This document shows positions 45,168-55,570 of a DNA stretch of 64,000 nucleotides, one piece after another (position 1 is the first letter of the stretch; each line of letters begins with the position of its first letter). Below the pieces are notes generated by a model that worked only from the letters and a program-made list of their open reading frames with translations, was not told the origin of the DNA and did no database searches. The stretch comes from Capronia americana. Lineage: Eukaryota; Ascomycota; Eurotiomycetes; Chaetothyriales; Herpotrichiellaceae. Location: positions 558,001-622,000 of the forward strand of contig JADWQD010000005.1 of the NCBI GenBank assembly GCA_016110215.1, written 5' to 3'. The translations under genes and the position numbers were made by a program.

Positions 45168-45531
45168 CTTGATGGCGACGCGGGATGATACACGACCTGC
45201 CCAATGCGCGAAGAACAAACAAATGCGACGAGCTGGAGTGTGGACGATATAACAATGCGCCTGCTGTATGAGGTTCAGAAAGTAAAGAGCGCCGCCGCAT
45301 GTGATTGTTTGGGCTGTTCAAAAGCGGAATAGTCGTCGGTTGCCCCCGCACCTCAAAAGCCGACGAGGCTTCGACAAAGCCTTGTCACTCCAATCCTCAT
45401 GACCGTCTAATCTAGTGCGATCAATTCCAGGACCGCCATCAACTCAACAAAATAGAGCGTCCATTTAGAATCGGGAGCGCTCGAAAGTCTGACCAGCAGC
45501 TGCATCGGTCCGGCGCCTGGCGTGGGTCACG
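45168..45531. promoter_or_regulatory. Divergent promoter, Nuf2 / eIF2B-alpha
   Basis: The 364 bp between the two start codons must hold both promoters. No TATA box is apparent on either side, in keeping with housekeeping expression. Confidence 0.55.
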
Positions 45532-47007
45532 ATGGCTAACGGTAAGTCCACTTACACTCGCCGCGCTGAAATTTCCCTACCCATGACTCAAGATCTGTGT
45601 GCTTGTATCCCCAATCCATCATTCATTTGGCGCAACGAGGAAGAGTTCGCACGAGGAGGAAATCAAGCCCGGCGACATGCCATAGCATGGCGTCACTCGA
45701 TTCTCGCATTTCTTTCATTTCCTGTGAGAAATCGGTTATCCCTTTCTCTTCGATCTTTATCCTAGGACAGTCTTTAGCATCCTGACTAACAAGCACTCCC
45801 TTTTGCAGCATCGCTTTCAACGCCGCCACGGACGCCACGGACACCCAACGCGGAAGAGAAACCCCCATCAACCGAGTTCGACATAATAGCGACTTACAAC
45901 GACTTGATCCGCAATGACCCAAGCATCACACCGCCCATCGCGGCCATCGAGTCGCTGATCAACCTTCTGGCATCGTCCCCGCTGACGACCATCTCCGAGA
46001 CGCTCGCGCTCCTATCCACACACAGCCGCAAACTCCTCGCCAGCCAGAGGAACCCGATCCCGCTCTCCGCAGGAACGGACCTCTTCCAACGCTACCTGAT
46101 CAGTTCGTTCCAGCAGCGCCCGTCCTCGCTGGCGAACTCCGACTTCTCCACCCTACGGCACCACATCATCGCGCAGTCCTCCCTGTTCGTCAAGAATGCG
46201 GGCACGGCACGCTCGAAGATCGCGCGGCATGCCCTTCCGTTCATCATCAAGAAGGACGCCAGCACCAGCACCTGCACCAGCACGATCGTCACGTTCGGAT
46301 ATTCGCGCGTTGTGCACGCCGTGTTGGCCCACGCGGCCGAGCACTCACCATCGCAATCCCGGTCCTTCGACGTGATTTGTGTGACGCGTGCAGCCTCGTC
46401 CTCGCCCTCCTCTGCTTCGTCACTGGAGGAAACATCGCTCGCCAAGCTGGCCTCCCTCGGCATCCCCACGGCCACGATCCCGCTGCACGCGCTGCCGTAC
46501 GCGCTGTCCTCGCTGCAAACGCCGCCACAGGTCCTGCTGGGCGCGAGTGCCGTGCTCGAAAACGGCGCCATTGTCTCGGACCTGGGATCCCATGCCGTGG
46601 GGCTCATGGCGCGGGCGTTCAACGTCCCGCTGCACGTGTGCGTCGAGTCGTATAAATTTGTGCGCAACTTCCCTCTAGGATGCGGGCCGGGGGATCTGAC
46701 GCGGATGGGCGTCAGGCAGGACGTGTTGAAGTTCTCGGACCCGGCTTCCGACGCGGCCTCGGACGTCGGTGACGGCGATGGCGTCCACGAGAGGAAAGGA
46801 GACGACTACTTCGCTTCCGAGGGCAACTCTGCCAGTGCCATCCCCGAGGCCGAGGCCGACGGGAACGGAGAGGGAGAGGGATATGGACACCACGAAGACC
46901 CGATGATTGAAATCACGCCCCCGGAGTTGATCTCCGCCTTGATCACGGAGAATGGTATTATGACGCCCCACGCGGTCAGCGAGGAGTTGATTAAATTGTG
47001 GTTTTGA
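45532..47007 (+). CDS. gcn3: Translation initiation factor eIF2B subunit alpha
   Basis: Exon 1 is only 10 bases (45532-45541, ATGGCTAACG), followed by a 267-base intron and exon 2 at 45809-47007, 402 residues. The conserved N-terminal helical part (FDIIATYNDLIRNDPSITPP, AAIESLINLL) precedes the Rossmann-like IF-2B domain with VLLGASAVLENGAIVSDLG, HAVGLMARAFNVPLHVCVES and the closing LISALITENG..ELIKLW. An acidic insert of about 65 residues (DGDGVHERKGDDYFAS onward) sits just before the last helix, and small Ser/Thr-rich inserts occur earlier. eIF2B is the guanine nucleotide exchange factor for eIF2; the alpha subunit senses phosphorylated eIF2 in general amino-acid control. Confidence 0.94.
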
Positions 47008-47891
47008 ATGACCCGGACCAGGACCAGACATCCTGGATCGGAGTTCATGCCCCTACAAAGTCTTCCATGCCTACAATCTCCAAGGAATCCCCCCACACTC
47101 CGCCCACAAGATCCATTCCGCATGCGTAGTGGCGCGCGGCGAGGAATTCTTCACAGCGATCCTCCAACTGTCCGCGGCACGCTCTCAAATGTTCTACTGT
47201 ACATGGGGCTTATCGTAACGGTTGACCATTAACATCCATCTGCGAATTATTAGGCCGGAAGAAGTCGTCGAATTGAGATTCAAGAGGCGATGCCAACAGA
47301 GCGAGACACTTGAATAAGAGGTGCGACGCCAAAGAAGATTGGGGAGGAAGCTGCTTGTGAGGCTGCGAATGCTGAGGAGGAGCTATGATTTGTAGTCTTT
47401 GCAGGTATCACAGCAGCATACCATCGACAGGCGATAGACTATCGGTTGAGAACACCACTGGCGATGACAGCCAAAGAAATGTATGGGAGATCATTACTTG
47501 GGTCTCAGTGTTGAGAATTGCCTTGAACTCGATGGATGACTGTCTCACCGACGGCGCTGTGGATGGCGAATGTCATCCCGCGCCAAGACGTTGACATGCG
47601 TCTTCGCATGAATCTCCTCCCCTCTCTGACAGGCATTAGACCCTAATACACACGCCGTCGTCACACGACTGGAAGATGAATGATTCCCCACCCTGGACAT
47701 TTTTGCCGTTCAATGCGCCACCTGCGAATGATGAGAGTCCCACCAGCGCCATGCTGTGCATTCGTTCATCAAGTATCATTCCGTCGAACCTTAATACTCC
47801 TCGACCGTTCCATAGTCTTCGTGATGACAGGAACAGGCAACCCCAACCCTTGTGTCGGGGGATCTGCGAGGCGATCGGCCAATCAATCTTC
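47008..47891. other. Intergenic, 0.9 kb
   Basis: 3' regions of the convergent eIF2B-alpha and SreA genes. No gene or repeat of note. Confidence 0.45.
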
Positions 47892-49397
47892 TCAAGTGAG
47901 ATCATCGATCTCGCGTTCTTTAGCACGCAAAGCCGCCCTCATTACCTCCGCTTCACGCATCAGTTGTGCTCTCCGTTCCGCTTTTAGGGCTGCACGCTCC
48001 TCTTCCGCGTCTGCACCGTCGGCATGGGCTTCAGATTGAGTCGCGTCTTGTTCTTGTCGACGCCGACCCGCTTCCAATAGGGCAGGATCAAGTTGCATAT
48101 CACCTGCCGCCGCGGCCGCTCGTTGGAGACGCATCGCATAGTGGTCGCTGGTGTCCTGAGAGGTAGTTGGACCTTCGCTCAAGCTAGATTGAGGCACATA
48201 TCCAGTATAATCTACTGTCGGGGGTTGCCGCCTCCGTTTCGCCGCCGGTGAGCTGTCACTAGGTGCCTGGTGCTCACCTGGCGTTGATGCGGTAGGTTCT
48301 GGTGAAGCCGATGCCGGCTGCTGAGTGGCAGGTCTCGGGGCGTCTGGGTATGCCGGGACGACTCTCTTCCGTCTCTTGATCGTCGACTTCTTCATCTGTA
48401 CCGGACGGTGTGATCCGTGTAATTTGTGGTACAGTCCGCAAGCGTTGCAAATAGGATGACCTTGCTCGTCTCGACGCCAGAGCGGAGTAACCGTCGTTCC
48501 GCAATTCTTGCATGCAACAACGAGCGCTACATTGCCGGGTGATGCTTGAGGCTGAGGTGAAGGATTGGATGCGCCTTGAGCGGTACTCGACCCAGCGTCG
48601 CTTTGCGCATCACTTGCTCCGTCTTCGGGTGGTTGATTGGCAACCGCCGAAGCCATACTACTCCACGCGACTCGGTTGTTGTATGCAGGGCAACCTCCGC
48701 ATCCTTCGGCACCACCTGCTCCATTGCATTTTCCTCCGCCGGGGCAGGTGCCTGAAGTATGCTCGGGTAACCGATAAGGTATGGTCGAAGATTGAGGCTG
48801 GGCTGGTGTCGAAGGAGCTGAACCGGCAGAGTTTGCTGTGGTTCTCTGCCGTGAAGTCTCACCAGGCGTGGCTGAGGGTTGACGTCTAGAATTGGTAGGT
48901 CTGGGAGCATTACGAGTTTTGAGGTAAAGACCACATGCATTGCATATGGTATGACCCGTCGGAGACCGTCGCCATAAAGGTGTCTTGGTTGTCCCGCAGT
49001 TGCTACGTGTGGTGTGAGCAACAGGCACCGATCAGAGTAGAGAAGCAGACTTGGGGCAAGGCGTCGCGGGGCAAGCAGAGACGGGGAGGACATACCTGCA
49101 GACTTGAGCCAGACCAGAAGCATCGTCTCTCTGCTCGGTATTTTCACTAGATGACCGATGTGGCTCCGGGGGATCTGGTCTGGGACTGACTTGACCCGCC
49201 GAGGGATTGTCGGTGGCGGTGTTCACATGACCGTCATGAGAAGCGTGAGAAACATGGCGCTCACCGAGAGCCGAGGATACAAGTTGGTGAGCGGCATCGA
49301 GGTCTTCGGCGGAAGGCTGACGCATCAGACTGTCCCGCTCAGAACTGAGTGAAGAGGAGTGGTGCAAAGGGTCCATGGCACTCCGTACGGCCAACAT
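47892..49397 (-). CDS. sreA: SreA-type GATA factor, repressor of iron acquisition
   Basis: Exons 49397-49096 and 49002-47892, 470 residues. Two GATA zinc fingers of the C-x2-C-x17-C-x2-C type are present: CSNC...CNAC (100-124) and CKNC...CNAC (265-289). Between them is the diagnostic cysteine-rich region with C-x5-C-x8-C-x2-C spacing (187-205), which defines the fungal iron regulators SreA/SRE/Urbs1; the intervening cysteines are thought to sense iron. The intron splits the first finger right after its first cysteine. A basic KRRKR stretch follows finger 2, and the protein ends in a predicted coiled coil (about 430-468). By family it represses siderophore biosynthesis and uptake genes through HGATAR sites in iron-replete cells. 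No siderophore gene lies in this window. Confidence 0.94.
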
Positions 49398-50598
49398 GTC
49401 GGCTCAACCTCTCCTTGTTAGCCTGACGCGCGCTCCATCCAGAGGAAAGCGAGACGAGGCCAAGACGCGACAGAACGCAGAGCGTTTGGCTTTGGCGGGC
49501 TCCTGGAGGGGATGACGAGCGGGTGGCGGATTTTGACGGGCGCGGGCGCTGAAGCAAGAGGGAGGCAGTTCAGAGCGGAATTAGGCAACTATGAAGCGGT
49601 GTCTGTCGAGGGCGGTTTCATCCAGCCAGGGAACAAGTCTGTCAGTCGCTTTTGTGATAGAAGCTGCGAAGGGACGTGATCCAAATGGCCCGGCGCGGGA
49701 AGAGAGCGGTCAAAAAGGTGGCAGGGAGTGAAGAGCCGAGTATATCTGGTCGAGGGAGATGCTGGCCCGCCTGTTAGATGGAAAGAGTGACGGCACCGAC
49801 CACGTTGAAGTCGCGACAAGCCGTAATCGAATTGCCTCCTTCGTGATTGGCGGGCTGCCAGTAGGGTAAGCAATCACGTGATTGATGGATTTCCGCCGGA
49901 CCAATCAAAGAACCAGGCCAGTCTGACTCCAAACAGTCTTGCTCGTGCAGAAAGTACAATTGGGCACTCGACGGCTATAGAACGCCTGCCCTGTTCATGA
50001 ACGTTTTTGGTATTGCTGAGGCATTGGATACCGGGGCACTCCTCAGCCAGCCTAGGAACCCCATTTACACGACGGAGACGGCGCAAATGGTCGCCATGGA
50101 ATTGAGCCAGGAAATATGACTGGTCAGACGGACGCCATTTTCAATGTAATTGGCTGCCGCTCGTCAAGCAGTGTTGAAAGCGGCAGCCGGTAGAACATCA
50201 AGCCCGACGAGAGGGAAAATCAGGTAACCATTGAGATCTGGCCCAGAGATCTTATAGGCCTGGACTTGCCAGGCTCGTACCACCTAGATCCTATCCGTCA
50301 ACCTGCCATGCTATTGCATGGCCAACACCCGAAGGCACTACAAAATGCCTTTACAAGCACGAGGCTATGCTGTTCCTGCCCAGGGGGCTCCTGACCCAGA
50401 TCCAGACCGATGACGATGATCCTCATACACCAAGTGCAGCCCATTGCGGAGAGTCAAATCCCGGGTTCGCTGAAGGCTGTAATACACAACATCTCCAACT
50501 CTTCCTCCGCCGAAAGATCCGAGGGCGAACCGCGATTGACTGAGTTCGACGAATTCGAGACATGTGCCTACGCGGCTGAATTAATCGTATGTGCGATC
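49398..50598. other. Intergenic, 1.2 kb (sreA promoter)
   Basis: Contains the sreA upstream region, including a perfect 12-bp CACGTG palindrome at 49872-49883, and the 3' flank of TVP15. No gene supported. Confidence 0.5.
49872..49883. promoter_or_regulatory. Perfect palindrome AATCACGTGATT
   Basis: A 12-bp palindromic CACGTG site 475 bp upstream of the sreA start codon. The extended ATCACGTGAT form is a classic bHLH (SREBP-like or Cbf1-like) target; its role here is inference. Confidence 0.4.
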
Positions 50599-51299
50599 TC
50601 AGACTTGCTCAGCGCCCCAGCCCGCATCCGCATCCCGCATGTTGGATGGTGGTTCAATCGAAGGCGCAAACTCGAGGGCACAGTAGCCCACACCGACAGC
50701 TGCAACGATGGTGCCGGCAATGATCCGCAGAACATGTCCTTCAAGTATGATACAGCCAACAAAGACGTAGACTGCAAGCCGTTAGTAACCTTTCCTCCAC
50801 AGGTCCGTAGATCACTGACAGATGCCGCGGCCGAGGAACGAGAACAAAAAGCTCGCGTATTTAGGGAGGTATGGTGGAACTTGTGGCAATAGTTCAAGAC
50901 CTGCAACAGCTGTGTTCTCAGTCAGCACTTGAACCCCAGTCCGAGGTGTTGAACGGCTTGTCTCGTACCCAATCCAAATATGATCACGTAGATGCCCACT
51001 ATGATGCTCCGGCTATCTTGCATTCAGTATTCCATGTGTGTCTCGGAGTAAGGATGTCACTGACAAGCCGATGGGGAAGAATTGACTGACACCTATAGCA
51101 TAGTCAGTGTCCGTCTTGCAGGTTGCGCGCAAAGGATCGAGCTCCTGTCGTACCTCCGAGTACCATGATGCCACCCACGACCAGGTTGACTAGCCGGCTG
51201 CAGTCCGACATCAGCATACAAACTCTAACACAAGCCAACCGATGGCGCTGCGGCATCGCGCAATGGGCCTGGGACGTACAATATGTTGGAGAAGTCCAT
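50599..51299 (-). CDS. tvp15: TVP15, Golgi membrane protein of the COPI-associated family
   Basis: Six small exons: 51299-51280, 51197-51154, 51092-51065, 51012-50969, 50900-50820 and 50771-50599, 129 residues. The assembled product has the family pattern: MDFSNIFRLVNLVVGGIM, then VSQFFPIGFRSIIVGIYVII, YASFLFSFLGRGIFYVFVG and the invariant tail SIEPPSNMRDADAGWGAEQV. Four hydrophobic segments fit a four-pass Golgi protein. In yeast Tvp15 resides in Tlg2-containing late Golgi membranes with Tvp18/Tvp23. Every intron splits a codon; two use GTCAGT donors. No exon exceeds 173 bases, so the gene is invisible to single-frame searches, which instead show an unrelated plus-strand frame. Confidence 0.9.
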
Positions 51300-52048
51300 C
51301 GTAGTGTACTGAAATGCAGCCTGTGTGACCGGGGCAGGTAGGTAGCAAGAATCAGCTTCTGCACTGACTCGCTAAGGTCGGGAAAGGTAGTCGACGTGGA
51401 GACAAGAGTAAGTAGAACTTGACGAGCACACCACAACTTTTCTTGTGATCAAAATCAGCTTGCGCAGGCCGAAAACAAAGGAGAAGTGGTTATGGGGTCA
51501 CGGTTGCAACCTCCAATCTGCCCTGCCTGCAGGGAATGGAGCTGCCTGCCTAGAAACGTCAGCCAAGGAAGCAGCTCCAGCTTTCAATTTGAGGCCCGAT
51601 GACCTGCTACTACTACATAGAACACGTGTCCCAGACACCCAGGCAAGACAACCAGGACCTCAAAAATAGGAGTACACTATACAATGAGGACGGGTGACTG
51701 AACCGTACGGCACTGATTTGGTTTCATTTTCTCGCATTCGTCTACTTTGCGCTAATTTCGCAAAGGAAACGCTGGGGAAGGCTGACAGCAAGATCCAATG
51801 AGCTGCTTCCCGTTCAGCTCATGTACGATATTTCTAATACCATAAAAGGCCGTGTATCATAAACCATCTGGGGTTCCCAACCACGATCTGGTCTCTGATG
51901 GGCAGTTTCTCTGCCTCGAATCCCTCGAATTCTGCCATGTGCTGCCGACGCTATGCTGGGGTATCAAAATATGCAAACCCATGCTACGCAGAACACCTCA
52001 CCAAGACTGACTGACAAGTGATCTTCAACCGGTACTCCTTTGGGAATC
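51300..52048. other. Intergenic, 0.75 kb
   Basis: Promoter of TVP15 and 3' flank of the OTU gene. No gene supported. Confidence 0.45.
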
Positions 52049-53355
52049 TCATGCCCGTAATGTAGATTTGGGCCTCTCGGCAACTGACATCAACCTCGAG
52101 CTAGGGGGCTCTGTGCTAACTACCGAGGCTCTGTTAGCGAGGAGGTTGATGGTGATACGAGGCTGAGCTTTAGCATGTGCCTGAGCCAGGCAAGCAACCG
52201 TGTCAGGGCTAGAGTCCTCATCTTCGAGCGTGATTGGCTTGAGCTTGGCCGTGGGCTGATTGCTCTCTTGGATCGGGTCCTCTGATGATAACTCTGTGTC
52301 TTGTGTGCTTGGAGGGGTATCTGCGGCGGGTGAGTCGATTGGGACAGGCGGGGACAGTTCGCTGTCTGCATCGGAGATCGCAACGATCATATCCGCACGT
52401 CGTCTGGTGCTCTTTCTTCGGTCTGCTCTCTTCTTTGCACGAATAGGTTCTTCATCATCGTCCAGCGACCGCTTGGAGCTCGCGCTCCGTTGTGACGAGG
52501 TCACAGACGGACTCCGGGCACGATATTTCTCACTCAGCTGGTCAAGGTTGTTCTCGATGTCTTTCTTGCTCTTTTGCAGGAAGTCCTGAATGAACTCTGA
52601 TGACAGATCTGATCTGCTACCACGGATAGCTCGGTTACTAACAAGACCATGTGGTAAAGCAGAGGAGGGACCAGTGAGAGAGTGTCGAGTTGAGTCTTGT
52701 GGTCTGAGAGAAGGGCTATTCTTGTGCCTCGGAATCGACCCATCTCTGCTGCGGGCTGAGTCGTAATGTGCTCGCGTGACCTCGTCTCCGCCATAGCAGA
52801 TGTGGAGTGGGGGTATTGCGTTGGGGCTTTCTCGGTGTTCGTTCGTGTAGGGTATGGAGTCTCTGTCAAAGTTCTTGATCCGTGGAAGGTGTACAGTGAC
52901 ATCCTGATCGAAGACCTGGCAGAAGGCTACGAGTTCAGGCTCTCCACCGTAGGATCCAAGGCGTGACATGCGAGACAGGTATTCCTCAAACGCGTCTTCT
53001 GGTTCTTGCCGAGTTGACAACGTGGTGGAGCGGAGGGTTCGGCGTTGTTGCACATCATCTAGGTGGACATAATGTTCGAAAAGTGGTCGGAACGTCCGCA
53101 TATGGTCAATGATGCTTGCACGGATTTCGGGGTGCTTTGCCGGTGTGCCGTAGAGTTGGTCTGAAAGCGATGCAAACAGACAATTGCCTGTAAAGCATAC
53201 GGTTGGAAACGAACCTCCAAATAAAGACGGAAGGAGAGCTTACCATCACCTGCTATCTGTCTCTGATGCAGACCCATCTTGACCAGACCCGGCCATACAG
53301 CCTTCGGCTTTCGGACCATGCTGGGAAGCTGTGTGAAGGATCCATGGTCAGCCAT
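52049..53355 (-). CDS. OTU-domain cysteine protease (deubiquitinase-like)
   Basis: Exons 53355-53244 and 53187-52049, 416 residues. Splicing restores the OTU catalytic motif AGDGNCLFASLSDQLYG, with catalytic Asp at about 37 and Cys at about 40, then KHPEIRASIIDHMRTF. The matching His lies in LHICYGGDEVTRAHYDSAR (about 178). The OTU fold occupies the first 185 residues; the C-terminal half is a disordered Ser/Pro/acidic tail with a basic KRADRRKSTRRR stretch that could be a nuclear signal. OTU proteins remove ubiquitin; chain preference cannot be told. An alternative start at an internal Met (MVRKPK..) is possible. It is divergent from the D-amino-acid oxidase gene. Confidence 0.92.
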
Positions 53356-54158
53356 GATCGAGACAGATCCATTGACCAAAGCATTTGGAAGGGATAAGGG
53401 AGGGGAGAAAGGCTGCTCGAAAGATCAAAGTGACATGATGGGGTTGTAAATAAGGCAGAGATGTAAAAGTGACAAGTGGTCGCCTGCTAGGGGCTTTGAT
53501 GATTTCAGGATGGAGAAACCACGTCCAGCACAAGCAGCAGCAGTAGGGGATGAACGGAGGCTTTTGCCTTCACCGTTGCCCGGAAAATGCAAGTGCCAAC
53601 AGCCCTTAAGCCCTTCGCACTCCGCATCTCCAGCAAGGGCAACGCTGGTTGCGGCTTACTTACCCTGTGAACAAGATGTCCGTTCCAGGTGCCCTTCTGG
53701 GCAAGAGGGTGCCGGCCGTCACTGGACACGGCTCTGATAGGCTCGTCGGCCTAGGCGTTTCGGAGGAGGGGCAGGCTCGCAGATAAGATGTAATTGTTGC
53801 GGCGATATCCTACAGGACTGCGCTGGTGGGGGCTGGTAACTAAGAGTTCATGGAGACGTTTCGTTTTGATTTGACGCCCTGTGAGCGTGTAGGGTGATTG
53901 TGTGAACTGGCGTGAAGGAAAAAAGTCAGAGAGACAGAAGGGTTTAAAAGGCACGAACACGCAGGTCGAGGCCACAGAGCCTTCACTACAGGTTCTCGTC
54001 CCTACTACTATTGTCTATCTTATTGTGCGGCTGGGGGTGCGGCAGAGAAGGCTCGTTATTGTGCATTCATCCTATTCACTTGGGTACGCGGACCAACCAG
54101 CCAAGCCCTTTCTGCCTATCCCTCTAACATTCACACAGTCACCAGACAATCGTTTACA
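53356..54158. other. Intergenic, 0.8 kb divergent promoter region
   Basis: Lies between the starts of the OTU protease (minus) and the D-amino-acid oxidase (plus). No gene or clear regulatory motif recognised. Confidence 0.45.
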
Positions 54159-55570
54159 ATGAGTGACAAGAACATTGTCGTTGTAGGGTAGGCAGACAGT
54201 GACTCACAGACCTCCTATGCCCATGAATGTTGCCTAACTTGGGTGCAGCGCCGGCGTTGCTGGTCTGACAACAGCCTTCTTGCTGTCTAAGAATCCTCGG
54301 TACAGGGTAACCATCGCAGCGAAGCATATGCCAGGAGACTATGACATTGAATATGCTTCACCCTGGGCTGGGGCGAACTATATGCCGTGAGTCGGGACCT
54401 CTCCAATGTGCGAGATACTCATTGGATTGACACATCTGAGCAGAGTATCCGCAAGAGGGACACCGGCAGAAGAATGGGATAGGAATACCTGGCCTCCCTT
54501 TTTCGATTTGGCAAAGAACCACCCCGAAGCAGGAGTTCATTTTCAAAGGACTGAAATTTACAATCGTAAAAAGGACGTTTCTTCCGCCACGGCTGCCTGG
54601 TTTGCTGACCTTGTCAGCCCGAATCCATGGTTCAGCAGCCTGTTTGACGATGTGAGTCTCTGTACAACTTTTCTTGCCCAAATCAGCGTGCTCATGGCTC
54701 TTTTATTAGTTTCGTGAAATCCCAAAAACAGAGCTGAAGGAAGGAATCGATAACGCCACGTGTTTCACGTCAGTCTGTATCAATACTGCAATATACTTGC
54801 CCTGGCTGCTTTCTCAATGCTTGAAGAACGGCGCCATTGTCAAGCGGGCTGTTTTCAAACATATTGCAGATGCCGCCGCCCCTGGGGTCCACCATTCAGG
54901 TCGCCCAGCAGACCTTGTTGTCAACTGTACCGGCCTCTTGGCGTCTAAACTTGGTGGCGTCGAGGACAAAAACGTGGTCCCAGCTAGAGGTCAGATTGTT
55001 GTTGTGAGGAATTCGGCTCCTGCAATGTATGCCATGTCAGGAACAGACGACGGCCCGGACGAGGCTTGTTATATCATGACTCGAGCGGCTGGTGGTGGGA
55101 CAATACTGGGAGGTTGTTATCAGAAGGGCAATTGGGAATCTCAGCCCGACCCGAATCTGGCAATACGGATCATGAAACGATGTGTCGAGATCTGTCCTGA
55201 GCTGACTGGCGGCAAAGGGATTGAGCACCTCGACATCGTTCGCCATGGTGTCGGCTTGAGACCTGTGCGTGAAGGAGGAACCAGAATCGAGAAAGAGAAA
55301 ATCAATGATGTCTGGACAGTACACAACTATGGTGCAGGTGGTAAGTTCCAGCCTTGATCTCTTCCTCCCAACCACATTACTCGTGAAGCAACACCCTCGG
55401 GGCCGATCGTGCATGTAACGCATAGAGCGAAGCCTCTTCATCATGCATTGTTCAGCTGATTCGGCCGGTGCTAATGATATGCAGGGGCTGGGTACCAGTC
55501 TTCCTATGGCTGCTCCCAAGCGGCTGTAAAATTGGTGGATGAAGCCTTGGGGGAGAAAGCCAAGTTGTAA
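54159..55570 (+). CDS. D-amino-acid oxidase, peroxisomal
   Basis: Exons 54159-54187, 54249-54386, 54444-54651, 54710-55340 and 55485-55570, 363 residues, typical for DAAO. Splicing gives the FAD motif VVGAGVAGLTTAFLL, the DAAO block YASPWAGANYMP and RGTPAEEWD. DLVVNCTGLLASKLGG and GGGTILGGCYQKGNW follow, then the substrate-carboxylate Arg region HGVGLRPVREGG (about 300-312) and the C-terminal FAD contact GAGYQSSYG. The last three residues, AKL, form a peroxisomal targeting signal. The enzyme deaminates D-amino acids to keto acids with release of hydrogen peroxide; peroxisomal location fits catalase detoxification. Confidence 0.95.

Noticed and set aside
50410..50892. 160-codon plus-strand frame
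   Set aside because: It covers the last two exons of TVP15 on the opposite strand; the minus-strand family match is far stronger.
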